64,000 nucleotides of DNA from Flavobacterium wongokense (GTDB lineage Bacteria; Bacteroidota; Bacteroidia; Flavobacteriales; Flavobacteriaceae): NCBI RefSeq assembly GCF_021608265.1, contig NZ_JAKIHP010000005.1, positions 62,001 to 126,000 of the forward strand, written 5' to 3'. Positions 52,921 to 61,006 of this stretch are shown here, piece after piece. The notes below the pieces were generated by a model. That model ran no database searches. It worked only from the letters and a program-made list of their open reading frames with translations, and was not told the DNA's origin. Every line of letters begins with the position of its first letter. Position 1 is the stretch's first letter. The translations under genes were made by a program, and so were the position numbers.

Positions 52921-52954
52921 AAAAAAGCGAAACACTCCCGTCTTTCGCTTTTTT
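52921..52954. terminator. Stand-alone hairpin terminator between two divergent genes
   Basis: Stem AAAAAAGCGAAA / TTTCGCTTTTTT around loop CACTCCCGTC. It sits in the intergenic region that drives the reprolysin gene and the dehydrogenase gene away from each other, so no annotated gene ends at it. The rest of the 344-base gap (52778-53121) holds only AT-rich sequence and the two promoters. Confidence 0.65.
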
Positions 52955-53087
52955 GGATAACCTAAATATTTTACGATTATTTCTTATGATAAATTTACTA
53001 ACTTATTCTTCAGGAGTCAATCATTTTAACATTACTTTAATCGAAATAAGTTTCTTCACAAGGCAACAAATTCATGTTTTGAATTAT

Positions 53088-53095
53088 TATATTTG
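53088..53095 (+). promoter_or_regulatory. TAnnTTTG promoter box for the Glu/Leu/Phe/Val dehydrogenase gene
   Basis: TATATTTG, 27-34 bases before the start codon; -33 element weak. Confidence 0.5.
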
Positions 53096-53121
53096 CACCA
53101 AAATAATACAACTAAACCCTA

Positions 53122-54348
53122 ATGAAAGATTTACTTAAAAAATTCGAAAATAAAACACCTGAAATAGTATTTAACTGGAAAGATGCTGAAACTGAGGCTG
53201 AAGGATGGACCGTAATCAACTCCCTTCGCGGAGGTGCTGCCGGTGGCGGAACGAGGATGAGAAAAGGACTTGATATGAACGAAGTACTTTCGTTGGCTAA
53301 AACCATGGAGGTTAAATTCTCGGTTTCAGGACCAGCGATTGGTGGGGCAAAATCGGGTATTAATTTCGACCCAAATGACCCACGCAAAAAAGGCGTTTTG
53401 CAACGTTGGTATAAAGCGGTTTCTCCTTTATTGAAAAGCTATTACGGAACCGGAGGCGATTTAAATGTGGACGAAATCCATGAGGTGATTCCGTTTACGG
53501 AAGAATGTGGTGTGTGGCATCCGCAGGAAGGTGTTTTTAACGGGCACTTCAAACCGACCGAAGCTGATAAAATTAACCGAATTGGCCAATTGCGCCAAGG
53601 TGTTATCAAGGTGATCGAAAATCCAAAATTCTCTCCGGATGTTTTGCGGAAATATACTGTTGCCGACATGATTACAGGTTATGGCGTTGCCGAAGCTGTC
53701 CGTCATTATTACCATATTTATGGTGGTGATGTCCACGGCAAAAAAGCAATCGTTCAGGGATTTGGAAATGTAGGTTCTGCCGCAGCTTTTTATTTGGCAG
53801 AAATGGGTGCGAAAGTTGTCGGAATCATTGACCGCGATGGTGGTGTTATCAATGAAAACGGATTTACATTTGAAGAAATCAAAATGTTGTTCCTAAATAA
53901 GGACGGAAACAAACTGGTGGCACAAAACATGATTCCATTTGCTGAAATCAATGAAAAAATCTGGACCTTGGGCGCTGACATTTTTGCTCCTTGTGCAGCT
54001 TCGCGTTTGGTAACCAAAGAACAGGTTGACAACTTAATCAACAACGGCCTGGAAGTAATTTCGTGTGGTGCCAACGTGCCATTTGCCGACAAGGAAATTT
54101 TCTTTGGCCCAATCATGGAAGAAACCGACAGCAAAGTGAGTTTAATTCCCGACTTTATTTCCAACTGTGGAATGGCGAGGGTTTTTGCTTATTTTATGGA
54201 GGCTAAAGTCCAAATGACCGACGAAGCTATTTTCTATGACATTTCAGAAACCATCAAGAAGGCATTGGAAAAGGCACACAATTTGCATGCTGACAAAAAA
54301 AATATCAGCGCAACAGCTTTTGAAATTGCTCTGAAACAATTGGTATAA
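53122..54348 (+). CDS. Glu/Leu/Phe/Val family amino-acid dehydrogenase
   Basis: 408 residues, NAD(P)-dependent oxidative deaminase. Substrate-domain marks are GGAAGGGTRMRKG (about 33-45) and the catalytic-lysine motif GGAKSGI (about 74-80), then GTGGDLNVDEI; the dinucleotide fold has GFGNVGS (about 214-220) and the end-of-strand-2 acidic IIDRDGG. Sequence resembles the phylum's glutamate dehydrogenase-like enzymes, but Leu or Val use cannot be excluded. A monocistronic unit by promoter; the next gene starts 74 bases later. Confidence 0.92.
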   Translation: MKDLLKKFENKTPEIVFNWKDAETEAEGWTVINSLRGGAAGGGTRMRKGLDMNEVLSLAKTMEVKFSVSGPAIGGAKSGINFDPNDPRKKGVLQRWYKAVSPLLKSYYGTGGDLNVDEIHEVIPFTEECGVWHPQEGVFNGHFKPTEADKINRIGQLRQGVIKVIENPKFSPDVLRKYTVADMITGYGVAEAVRHYYHIYGGDVHGKKAIVQGFGNVGSAAAFYLAEMGAKVVGIIDRDGGVINENGFTFEEIKMLFLNKDGNKLVAQNMIPFAEINEKIWTLGADIFAPCAASRLVTKEQVDNLINNGLEVISCGANVPFADKEIFFGPIMEETDSKVSLIPDFISNCGMARVFAYFMEAKVQMTDEAIFYDISETIKKALEKAHNLHADKKNISATAFEIALKQLV

Positions 54349-54422
54349 TAGAAAATACCAACTATATTACACAATAATTTGTATTTTTAAGCGTTATAGT
54401 AGTAACTACAAATAAGACTCTT

Positions 54423-55289
54423 ATGGCTTTCGAACTATCAGATGAAGACAAAAAATCATTAGGTATTACTACTGTAGTATATGCTCTGCTGATTCTTTTA
54501 CTTTTCTTATTGCGTTTTTGGCCTCCGGCTGACATGAAAATCATGGGCGGCGGTGGCGGTGGCGGCATCGAGATGAACTTTGGCGACAGCGATTTTGGAA
54601 TGGGCGACAATTACAAAAGCGAAGTCCTGAATGTTAAGGATGAAACCAAAACCGTAAAAGCAGTTACTCCTGATGAAGATGTCATTTCAGATGATAACTC
54701 CGAAGACAATGTAGTGGTTCCCAAAAAAGTAAACGTTAAGACTCCGGTTCCAATAAAAAAAGATATCAAACCTGTACCTGAAAAACCTAAGGTTTCCAAA
54801 AATGCCAATGATGCCTTATCGAGCATTCTTGGAAATAAAGGTGGTGATGGTAATGATACCCGAAGTGGAAACAAAGGAAACGCCAACGGAAACCTGAATT
54901 CAAGCGGATACTATGGCAACGGTAGCGGAAATGGTACTGGTGGCGGAAATGGTTCCGGCAACGGAACTGGTACCGGAACCGGAACCGGACCAGGAAATGG
55001 TGGCGGAAGCGGCGGTGGTTCTGGATATTCTTTAGGGAATAGAAAAGCTCTAAGCAAACCTCAACCCGATTATACCTGCCAGGAACAAGGACGTGTTGCC
55101 GTTCAGGTTACAGTTGACCGAAGCGGAAACACCGTTAGCGTAACAGCCGGTGTTCAGGGAACAACCAACACCGCAAAATGCTTGTTGGACCAGGCTCGTA
55201 TTGCTGCGCAAAATACCAAATGGCAGGCTGATGCCAATGCTCCTGAAAAGCAGGTTGGAAAGATTATCTACACGTTCAGCCTGAACTAA
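54423..55289 (+). CDS. TonB-like energy transducer with Gly-rich linker
   Basis: 288 residues. Cytoplasmic N-terminus, one transmembrane helix (TTVVYALLILLLFLLRFW, about 16-33), a periplasmic acidic and Pro/Lys-rich spacer (PKKVNVKTPVPIKKDIKPVPEKPK), a Gly/Ser/Asn-rich repeat linker (about 155-200) and a C-terminal globular region starting LSKPQPDYTCQEQGRVAVQVTVDRSGNTVSVTAG, with two cysteines (CQEQG and AKCLLD). The TonB family uses such a plan to pass proton-motive force to outer-membrane receptors, but the end is not a typical TonB domain. The exbB/exbD genes are 1.5 kb downstream on the other strand. Confidence 0.75.
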   Translation: MAFELSDEDKKSLGITTVVYALLILLLFLLRFWPPADMKIMGGGGGGGIEMNFGDSDFGMGDNYKSEVLNVKDETKTVKAVTPDEDVISDDNSEDNVVVPKKVNVKTPVPIKKDIKPVPEKPKVSKNANDALSSILGNKGGDGNDTRSGNKGNANGNLNSSGYYGNGSGNGTGGGNGSGNGTGTGTGTGPGNGGGSGGGSGYSLGNRKALSKPQPDYTCQEQGRVAVQVTVDRSGNTVSVTAGVQGTTNTAKCLLDQARIAAQNTKWQADANAPEKQVGKIIYTFSLN

Positions 55290-55290
55290 A

Positions 55291-56097
55291 ATGAAATCAC
55301 TAATCACAGCTGTATTATTGGTTTTCAGTATTGGGTGTTTCGCCCAGCTTAAAACCAAACTTTACAACGAAAAAACTCCAGAAGGATACAATGTCCTGGT
55401 TGATAATGATGAGTTTTGCCCTATTTCGATGAAAATTGATTTGGAGCTGACCAATATGTCATCGTCAAACGGAAACCATAAGATTTTTGTGATTCCGGCA
55501 AAAACCAAAGGATTTATCATAACAAAACTTCAGGCAATCAGGCCAAATGGCGGTGGAGGTTTTAAAACACAATCAGCTGCCAATTATGGCGATGCTACTG
55601 CCACTCCAACAGAATTCATATATTCACTTCCCTTTCAAAAAGGGAAATCCTTTGCAGTGCATCAGGGATACAACGGAAGTTTTTCGCATCAGGGGGAAAA
55701 CGCTCTGGATTTTACGATGCCCATTGGCACTGAAGTCGTTGCAGCACGAGATGGAGTTGTGGTAAAGGTTGTAGAAAATAACAATCAGGCTTGTCCTGAA
55801 AGAAGCTGCACGCAATTCAATAATTACATTTTACTTTACCATAACGACGGGACCTTTTCAAATTATGTCCATCTGAAACAAAATGGCGCTGTGGTTCAGG
55901 AGGGTGATGTCGTGAAGCAGGATGAATTAATTGGCTACAGCGGATTTACCGGTTTTGCAAATGGTCCTCATTTGCATTTTATGGTATTCGTGCAACGAAT
56001 TGACAAACAGGAAACTTTGCGGACAAGATTTAAGGTTGATGATGGAAAGCAATCCGAGTTTTTAAATGAAAGGGTTGATTACTCCAAGAATTATTAG
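55291..56097 (+). CDS. Secreted M23-family peptidase
   Basis: 268 residues. Signal peptide (ITAVLLVFSIGCFAQ), a beta-rich N-terminal region, then the M23 (LytM-type) domain: HQGENALDF (zinc-ligand His and Asp), VHLKQNGAVVQEGDVVKQDELIGYSGFTG and the HxH motif PHLHF near residue 236. M23 enzymes cut peptidoglycan cross-bridges or act as non-catalytic regulators; both zinc-side motifs look intact. It starts one base after the TonB-like stop, which suggests co-transcription. A shared hairpin terminator follows. Confidence 0.9.
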   Translation: MKSLITAVLLVFSIGCFAQLKTKLYNEKTPEGYNVLVDNDEFCPISMKIDLELTNMSSSNGNHKIFVIPAKTKGFIITKLQAIRPNGGGGFKTQSAANYGDATATPTEFIYSLPFQKGKSFAVHQGYNGSFSHQGENALDFTMPIGTEVVAARDGVVVKVVENNNQACPERSCTQFNNYILLYHNDGTFSNYVHLKQNGAVVQEGDVVKQDELIGYSGFTGFANGPHLHFMVFVQRIDKQETLRTRFKVDDGKQSEFLNERVDYSKNY

Positions 56098-56101
56098 GCA
56101 T

Positions 56102-56133
56102 AAAAAAACCCAATCGATAGATTGGGTTTTTTG
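56102..56133. terminator. Bidirectional terminator between the M23 peptidase and the 178-aa gene
   Basis: Stem AAAACCCAATC / GATTGGGTTTT with loop GATA and A/T tails on both sides; convergent genes. Confidence 0.88.
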
Positions 56134-56151
56134 TTTTAATATTTTAAAAGC

Positions 56152-56688
56152 TTACCAGTTTTCGGCTTTCTTCTTTTTATCCATAAACGTAACCAGGTCT
56201 TTATTCAAGCCATTGAAAAGCGTTTCATAAGCCGCAGGAACATCATCCTTGTACTTTTTCAAACTTCCATCCTTATCATAATATTCCGAAAAGTCATCCA
56301 GATTGTGAACCGTAACGTTTGTTGCGTTATTCGGTTTTTCACTTAAGCCGACAGCGGTAAATTTATATTTCCCATCCTTAAACCCGATTTCAATGGTAAA
56401 AGTTGCCTGAGTACAAACATTGGTTCCGCCGGCTTTACTACAAAGGAAATTATCCCTAGTTCCCTGTATTGTCATCTTCTCATTCTCTACCGACGAAGTG
56501 ATGGTATAACCTTTCTTGGCATTCTCTTTTACCCATGCTGAAGCCAATTTATAAGTATTGGCAGCTGAACCTTCATAATTGGTCACGATAAAATCGGTTA
56601 ATCCTTCTTTTGAAAATTTAAATTCGGTGTCTTGTGCAAATGTTGATGTGGTAATGAACGCCATCAACAGTAATGTTTTTAGTTTCAT
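56152..56688 (-). CDS. Secreted DUF4468-like protein, unknown function
   Basis: 178 residues. Signal peptide (LKTLLLMAFITTSTFAQ), then a mixed alpha/beta domain with the pattern WVKENAKKGYTITSSVENEKMTIQGTRDNFLC...ATFTIEIGFKDGKYKFTAVGLSEK, which resembles the DUF4468 TBP-like fold seen in Bacteroidota, and a helical charged tail. Two cysteines (FLCSKAGGTNVC) could form a disulfide. No function is known. It is downstream of exbD on the same strand (24 bases). Confidence 0.7.
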   Translation of the reverse strand: MKLKTLLLMAFITTSTFAQDTEFKFSKEGLTDFIVTNYEGSAANTYKLASAWVKENAKKGYTITSSVENEKMTIQGTRDNFLCSKAGGTNVCTQATFTIEIGFKDGKYKFTAVGLSEKPNNATNVTVHNLDDFSEYYDKDGSLKKYKDDVPAAYETLFNGLNKDLVTFMDKKKKAENW

Positions 56689-56712
56689 ATGCTAACTTTT
56701 AATTATAATCTA

Positions 56713-57108
56713 TTAACCCGGACTCGTAGCAATCACAAATTTGAGTTTGTTCTTCACGCCTATCTGCAAAACATCAACCAAATCCTGAACCTGCATTGTA
56801 GCCGGAATTCGGATGACAACGGTCTGTTGTTTTGAAGGATCCATTTTGGATAATAACGTGGCTTCCAATTGCCCAAAATCAACTTCTTCCTTATCAACAA
56901 AAAAACGTTTGTCTTCGGTTACAGACAACGTAATGAGCTGTTTGTTGGTCTTCTCATTTGTTTTCGATTTTGGCAATGTCATTCGGATAACGTTCGGATT
57001 TGCCAAAGTTGATATGATTAAGAAAAACAACAACAGGAAGAACATGATGTCGCTCAGGGATGATGTGGCGACTTCTGCGTGGAATCGTTTATTTCGCTTT
57101 ATTGCCAT
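56713..57108 (-). CDS. exbD: ExbD/TolR-type transport protein
   Basis: 131 residues. One N-terminal transmembrane helix (SLSDIMFFLLLFFLIISTLANP, about 17-38) carrying the proton-conducting Asp in SDIMF; periplasmic C-terminal domain of mixed alpha/beta fold with the family's TLPKSK and VQDLVDVLQIGVK. ExbD forms the stator with ExbB that uses the proton-motive force to energise TonB. Start overlaps the exbB end by 20 bases, so the two are coupled. Only one exbD is here; many flavobacteria have two. Confidence 0.9.
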   Translation of the reverse strand: MAIKRNKRFHAEVATSSLSDIMFFLLLFFLIISTLANPNVIRMTLPKSKTNEKTNKQLITLSVTEDKRFFVDKEEVDFGQLEATLLSKMDPSKQQTVVIRIPATMQVQDLVDVLQIGVKNKLKFVIATSPG

Positions 57109-57805
57109 GAGGTCTCTGTATGATATTTACAAATTCTAATACTTGTTTTTGGATGGATAACGAGAAAGCATCAATCTTCCCATTGAATAAGTGGTAAGCA
57201 CTATACGCAATGATACCTACGATCAAACCAGCTCCTGAACTGATCATTTTTTCATACAATCCGCCGGAAATATTTCCGATACTGATATCTTCGGTTACCG
57301 AAATGCTGTAGAAAATCTTGATAACTCCCGAAATCGTCCCAATAAATCCAAGTGTTGGCGCAATACCGGCAATCAGACCCAATTGGCCTAATTTCTTTTC
57401 CATATAACCAATTTCGATATTGGCAGCACGCTCCATATTCCCTTCAATTTCACCTATGTGACGTCCTATCGTAAGAACACCTTCCTTAATAATATTACCT
57501 TGTGCATTACCACTTCTCTCAGCCGAATTAACGGCCAATTCGATATTGGCATTATTCAAGTGGTTACGGATGTCCTTCATCAAATGGGTGTCAATTTTGG
57601 CAGCCTTGTGGATGTACAGATAACGTTCAAAAATAAGATACAGCGTATAGAACAATAAAATTGCAATCGGAATTAAGAATAAACCTCCCTTAAAAATAAA
57701 TTCTAAAACAGAAACTTCATTGGTTAATGCAGCATTGGCTTTTTCTGCGGTTGGAAGTGCTTGAGCTAAAGTGTCGGCTTGTACTTGTAAAAATGTACTA
57801 ATCAT
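57089..57805 (-). CDS. exbB: ExbB/TolQ/MotA-type proton channel
   Basis: 238 residues. One N-terminal helix at about 31-52 (FIFKGGLFLIPIAILLFYTLYLIFERY), the long cytoplasmic loop, and a pair of C-terminal helices (LGLIAGIAPTLGFIGTISGVIKIFYSI, about 137-163, and SSGAGLIVGIIAYSAYHLF, about 190-208) with the conserved APTLGFIGTISG and GLIVGI of the ExbB core. It forms the pentameric proton channel with ExbD. It is divergent from folC by 127 bases. Confidence 0.92.
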   Translation of the reverse strand: MISTFLQVQADTLAQALPTAEKANAALTNEVSVLEFIFKGGLFLIPIAILLFYTLYLIFERYLYIHKAAKIDTHLMKDIRNHLNNANIELAVNSAERSGNAQGNIIKEGVLTIGRHIGEIEGNMERAANIEIGYMEKKLGQLGLIAGIAPTLGFIGTISGVIKIFYSISVTEDISIGNISGGLYEKMISSGAGLIVGIIAYSAYHLFNGKIDAFSLSIQKQVLEFVNIIQRPHGNKAK

Positions 57806-57932
57806 ATTTATCTAATTTTTCGCTATTAATTCTGAAAATAATTTCAATTTTGTATTCCTGAAATATGCTTCACAATATAAACGAAAAAAAATGTATTAAA
57901 GTATATAGGACGCCAAATTTTTTCCCAAAATT

Positions 57933-59153
57933 ATGAACTACAAAGAAACCCTGGATTGGATGTTTAACAAATTGCCAATGTATCAAACACAAGGGGCAAC
58001 GGCGTATCGGAAAGACATTATCAATACTGTTTTGCTGGCCAATCATTTAGGGAATCCTGAGCAGGATATAAAATGCATCCACGTTGCCGGAACTAACGGA
58101 AAAGGATCCACTTCGCATCTTTTGGCATCGGTTTTACAGGAAGCAGGATATAAGGTTGGCCTCTACACTTCTCCGCACTTAAAGGATTATCGGGAACGGA
58201 TTGCCATTAACGGCGAACCAATTCCTGAAGAGTATGTTGTCAGTTTCATCAACAAAAACAAATCTTTTTTCGAAGCCAATCAGTTGAGTTTTTTTGAAAT
58301 GAGTGTTGGACTGGCTTTCGAATATTTTGTAGCATCAGGAACAGACATTAATGTGATAGAAGTTGGCATGGGTGGAAGATTGGATTCTACAAATATCATT
58401 ACACCATTGGTCTCTGTTATCACCAACATCGGATTGGATCATACGCAATTTTTGGGAGATACTTTGGCAGCCATTGCTTCCGAAAAAGCCGGAATCATAA
58501 AGCCAAACATCCCTGTTGTCATTGGCGAATATGTCGATGAAACCAAACCTGTATTTTTGGCAAAGGCCAACGAAACCCATTCTGAAATTTATTTCGCTTC
58601 CGACTTGGTTCACAAATCTTATCCTTCAGCCTTACTTGGCGATTATCAGTATCAGAATAAGAAAACCGTATTGCAAACGATAAAGGTTTTGCAGGGGCAA
58701 AAACAACTTACAATTACAGAGGAAGCCATTAAAAACGGATTTTTGAATGTTGTTAAAAATACCCATTTAATGGGAAGATGGCAGCAATTGGGAGAAAATC
58801 CAAAAATTATCTGTGATACGGCACATAATGCCCACGGATTGAAAATTGTTTTAAATCAGTTAAAAAATGAAAGCTTTGACCAGTTACATATAGTTTTGGG
58901 TGTCGTAAATGACAAAAACCTGGATGAAATCCTGCCCTTGTTCCCAAAAAATGCAAAATATTATTTCTGCAAACCTGATATTCCACGCGGACTGGATGCT
59001 GAAATTTTAAAACAAAAAGCAACTGAATACAATCTTGAGGGCGAAACATATCATTCAGTTTCAAATGCTTATCAGCAAGCAAAAGAAAATGCCTCTCCAA
59101 AAGACTTTATATACATTGGTGGCAGCACCTTTGTAGTTGCAGAAATTTTATAA
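57933..59153 (+). CDS. folC: Folylpolyglutamate synthase / dihydrofolate synthase
   Basis: 406 residues, Mur-ligase family. The N-terminal P-loop HVAGTNGKGSTSH (about 50-62), the LYTSPHLKDYRERI (folate-side) region, the ATPase-domain stretch FFEMSVGLAFEYFV...VIEVGMGGRLDSTNII, and IGLDHTQFLGDTLAAIASEKAGI are all typical. The enzyme adds glutate residues to folates and makes dihydrofolate. The tRNA-Val promoter begins just after its stop, and the gene is divergent from exbB. Confidence 0.93.
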   Translation: MNYKETLDWMFNKLPMYQTQGATAYRKDIINTVLLANHLGNPEQDIKCIHVAGTNGKGSTSHLLASVLQEAGYKVGLYTSPHLKDYRERIAINGEPIPEEYVVSFINKNKSFFEANQLSFFEMSVGLAFEYFVASGTDINVIEVGMGGRLDSTNIITPLVSVITNIGLDHTQFLGDTLAAIASEKAGIIKPNIPVVIGEYVDETKPVFLAKANETHSEIYFASDLVHKSYPSALLGDYQYQNKKTVLQTIKVLQGQKQLTITEEAIKNGFLNVVKNTHLMGRWQQLGENPKIICDTAHNAHGLKIVLNQLKNESFDQLHIVLGVVNDKNLDEILPLFPKNAKYYFCKPDIPRGLDAEILKQKATEYNLEGETYHSVSNAYQQAKENASPKDFIYIGGSTFVVAEIL

Positions 59154-59170
59154 TTTTTTTTGAAATTAGT

Positions 59171-59200
59171 TTGCAGAATCAAAAAACTAGTCTATATTTG
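59171..59200 (+). promoter_or_regulatory. tRNA-Val promoter
   Basis: TTG at 59171 and TATATTTG at 59193-59200, spacing 22; the tRNA starts 23 bases later. Good match to the Bacteroidota consensus. Confidence 0.6.
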
Positions 59201-59222
59201 CACTCGCAATCAAGCGCAACAC

Positions 59223-59297
59223 GGGTGATTAGCTCAGTTGGTTCAGAGCATCTCGTTTACACCGAGAGGGTCGGGGGTTCGAATCCCTCATTACCCA
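59223..59297 (+). tRNA. tRNA-Val (anticodon UAC)
   Basis: Cloverleaf of 75 bases including the discriminator: acceptor GGGTGAT / ATTACCC (one G-U), D arm with AGCTCAGTTGGTTCAGAGC, anticodon arm TCTCG-TTTACAC-CGAGA with anticodon TAC, and T arm around GTTCGAATCCC. Discriminator A at 59297, with no CCA encoded. Confidence 0.97.
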
Positions 59298-59303
59298 CAA
59301 AGG

Positions 59304-59336
59304 AAAGCCGAAACTTATGTTTCGGCTTTTTTTATT
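59304..59336 (+). terminator. Rho-independent terminator after tRNA-Val
   Basis: Perfect stem AAAGCCGAAAC / GTTTCGGCTTT with loop TTAT and a T-run. Confidence 0.88.
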
Positions 59337-59542
59337 TTATAGCCGCGTCAAAAGCTTGCTTTTGTAAGTGGATAGAAAATAAAAAAAGCAACTTGCAAAG
59401 CAAGTTGGCTTTCTTTGTGCCAAGGTTCCCCAAAAGGGCTCAGCGCAGCTAATCCCAAAAAAATAAAATGCCGAATGTCCACCGGACATTCTCCTCTTAA
59501 TATCAAATTCTTCATCTCAAATCCGAAAAACAATCGTGTCAT
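59337..59542. other. Non-coding intergenic region with several hairpins
   Basis: No convincing protein gene: open frames here lack start context and codon-like structure. Hairpins visible are CAAAAGC / GCTTTTG around 59349-59364, AACTTGC-AAA-GCAAGTT at about 59382-59412 (T-run on the minus strand, so a minus-strand terminator shape), and GAATGTCC-ACC-GGACATTC at 59473-59491 (perfect 8-bp arms). Such palindrome clusters are typical of dispersed intergenic elements in this group. Confidence 0.55.
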
Positions 59543-59632
59543 TAGCCCCGACAGGAACGGCATCCTAGCGAAGCTAGATACAGTGGATGGCGGGAGCAAT
59601 ACTGTAAAGGAGCAGGAAGTTCCGCTCCTGTT
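59543..59632 (+). ncRNA. Structured RNA element, Flavo-1-like
   Basis: AGCCCCGACAGGAACGGCAT at 59543, a hairpin CTAGC-GAA-GCTAG (59564-59576), AGATACAGTGGATGGCGGGA, and a 3' hairpin GGAGC-AGGAAGTTCC-GCTCC. The pairing CCCCG / CGGG brackets the inner hairpin. I recall the AGCCCCGA...GGCATCC...GATACAG.GGA..GCGGGA pattern as a frequent intergenic element in Flavobacterium-type genomes, possibly the Flavo-1 RNA family; this identification is from memory. Confidence 0.45.
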
Positions 59633-59801
59633 AATCGACACAATTAGTTCCTCTTTAATTTTTTCACATCCGCAAACCCCTTTATTTCCTGCATTCTGCT
59701 GTTAACAAAATCATAAATTTTATAGTCACATTTTTTTGACTAATTGACTGGTATTGTAGTGCTTAATAATTTTGTCCTGTATAATTTAAATACTTAAAAC
59801 A
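59633..59801. other. AT-rich spacer with the DJ-1-like gene promoter
   Basis: Contains a candidate promoter (TTG at 59744, TAATTTTG at 59767-59774) for the DJ-1-like gene. Apart from that I see nothing in it. Confidence 0.5.
59744..59774 (+). promoter_or_regulatory. Candidate promoter for the DJ-1/PfpI gene
   Basis: TTGAC at 59744 and TAATTTTG at 59767-59774, spacing 23; start codon 28 bases later. Confidence 0.45.
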
Positions 59802-60539
59802 ATGGAAACTCAATTAAAAAACGCTACAGAAATCAGTAGTACAAAAACAGTAAAATCAATTCATTTTTTAACCTTCCCACAGGTTAGCGAACAGGATCTT
59901 CTTGCCGCATGGGAACTAATGCGCTCCTTAGCATGGACATTGTCCTTTCAGGGACAGGAATTACAGGTAACATTTGGCGGTTTTGATGAAGGATCAATTC
60001 CAACACACATGGGCGCAACCCTGGAAGGGCAAAGAGTCATCACAGCAAGCGACCGTTTTGATGTGCTTTACATTCCGGGTGGTATTGGCGGAGGTGTTGC
60101 CTCAAAAGACAAACGCATTCTTAATCTTATCCAGGCACACCATAATGAAGGACTTTGGGTAGCTGCCAATTGCTCGGGTGTTGGTATTTTACATCGTGCA
60201 GGAATATTGCAAGGCCTTGAAGTTTCAAGCACCGGTATCCTTGCGCGTCGTTTACAACAACTGGGTACTGCTGTAACCTCTCCCCGATTGGCATGGCGAA
60301 TTGATGATGATAAAAAGATCATGACTTCCGGAGGAGCGGGAACAGTTCACCCAAGTACAATAGCTTTGGTATGGAAACTTTTTGGGGAAGAAGCAGCAAA
60401 AGGCCTTTCTGCAGCATGGGATTCACTTCCTTTACACGGAAACAGCCTATTCTCAGCAGATGGACCAGTAATGAATGATATTCCTGAATTATTATCGGGC
60501 GTACAGGATCAGTTTGAAATGATTTTTCTACCTGATTAA
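59802..60539 (+). CDS. DJ-1/PfpI-family protein
   Basis: 245 residues. Cys124 in ANCSGVGIL sits on the nucleophile elbow, and GGIGGGVASKDKRILNLIQAHHNEGLWVAANCSG matches the PfpI/isonitrile-hydratase-like branch; other family landmarks include FPQVSEQDLLAAWELMRSL near the start and TSGGAGTVHPSTIALVWKLFG. Members act as glyoxalases, proteases, hydratases or chaperones; the chemistry here is not determined. It ends at a terminator shared with the convergent HxlR gene. Confidence 0.85.
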   Translation: METQLKNATEISSTKTVKSIHFLTFPQVSEQDLLAAWELMRSLAWTLSFQGQELQVTFGGFDEGSIPTHMGATLEGQRVITASDRFDVLYIPGGIGGGVASKDKRILNLIQAHHNEGLWVAANCSGVGILHRAGILQGLEVSSTGILARRLQQLGTAVTSPRLAWRIDDDKKIMTSGGAGTVHPSTIALVWKLFGEEAAKGLSAAWDSLPLHGNSLFSADGPVMNDIPELLSGVQDQFEMIFLPD

Positions 60540-60547
60540 TCCTTAGT

Positions 60548-60585
60548 AAAAAACAAAAGCTGTCCCGACGGCAGCTTTTGTTTTT
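60548..60585. terminator. Bidirectional terminator between the DJ-1-like and HxlR genes
   Basis: Stem AAAAACAAAAGCTG / CAGCTTTTGTTTTT, loop TCCCGACGG. Confidence 0.88.
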
Positions 60586-60886
60586 ATAGAAAACTTTCCA
60601 ATTTGTAAAACACGGAAGTTAATTCTTTACCTTTTTCAGTCAATTCATATTCTACATGCAGCGGTTTGAGTCGGATTACTTTTCGTTCCAAAAGTCCATC
60701 CTGCTCCATTTCCTTCAAAGAGCTTGCAATCGACTGTTTATTGGAACCTTCAATATCCCTTAACAGGCTGCTGAATCGTAATGTATTATCAACTGCCAAA
60801 CGAAAAATTTGTGGCTTCCATTTTCCGGTGAAAAGTTTCAAAATCTCTTCGGCTGGACAGTTGTCGATATTCTTATTGGCATCCAT
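60584..60886 (-). CDS. HxlR-family transcription regulator
   Basis: 100 residues with the HxlR winged-helix plan: CPAEEILKLFTGKWKPQIFRLAVDNTLRFSSLLRDIEGSNKQSIASSLKEMEQDGLLERKVIRLKPLHVEYELTEKGKELTSV. One cysteine (CPAEE, near residue 10) is placed like the conserved sensor Cys of HypR/QorR-type members that respond to reactive electrophiles or disulfide stress. The ATG at 60886 gives the family N-terminus. It is divergent from the DsbA-like gene, so it probably controls it, and convergent with the DJ-1-like gene. Confidence 0.88.
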   Translation of the reverse strand: MDANKNIDNCPAEEILKLFTGKWKPQIFRLAVDNTLRFSSLLRDIEGSNKQSIASSLKEMEQDGLLERKVIRLKPLHVEYELTEKGKELTSVFYKLESFL

Positions 60887-61006
60887 AAATGTAAAATTAT
60901 TTAAAAAAATCAAACATTGATAAAAAACATCCATCAGATTATACCTAAACCAGTAACCTTATTCATTTTAACACTATTATTTATTAACTGCAAAAACAAT
61001 TTAACA

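Noticed and set aside
54869-55024. Gly-rich coding stretch as a foreign insertion
   Set aside because: It is in frame with the TonB-like protein and is the usual kind of flexible linker; a repeat-driven expansion explains it.
59171-59641. Open frames over the tRNA and the following intergenic DNA, both strands
   Set aside because: They run across the tRNA, its terminator and other hairpins, and have no start context or family resemblance.
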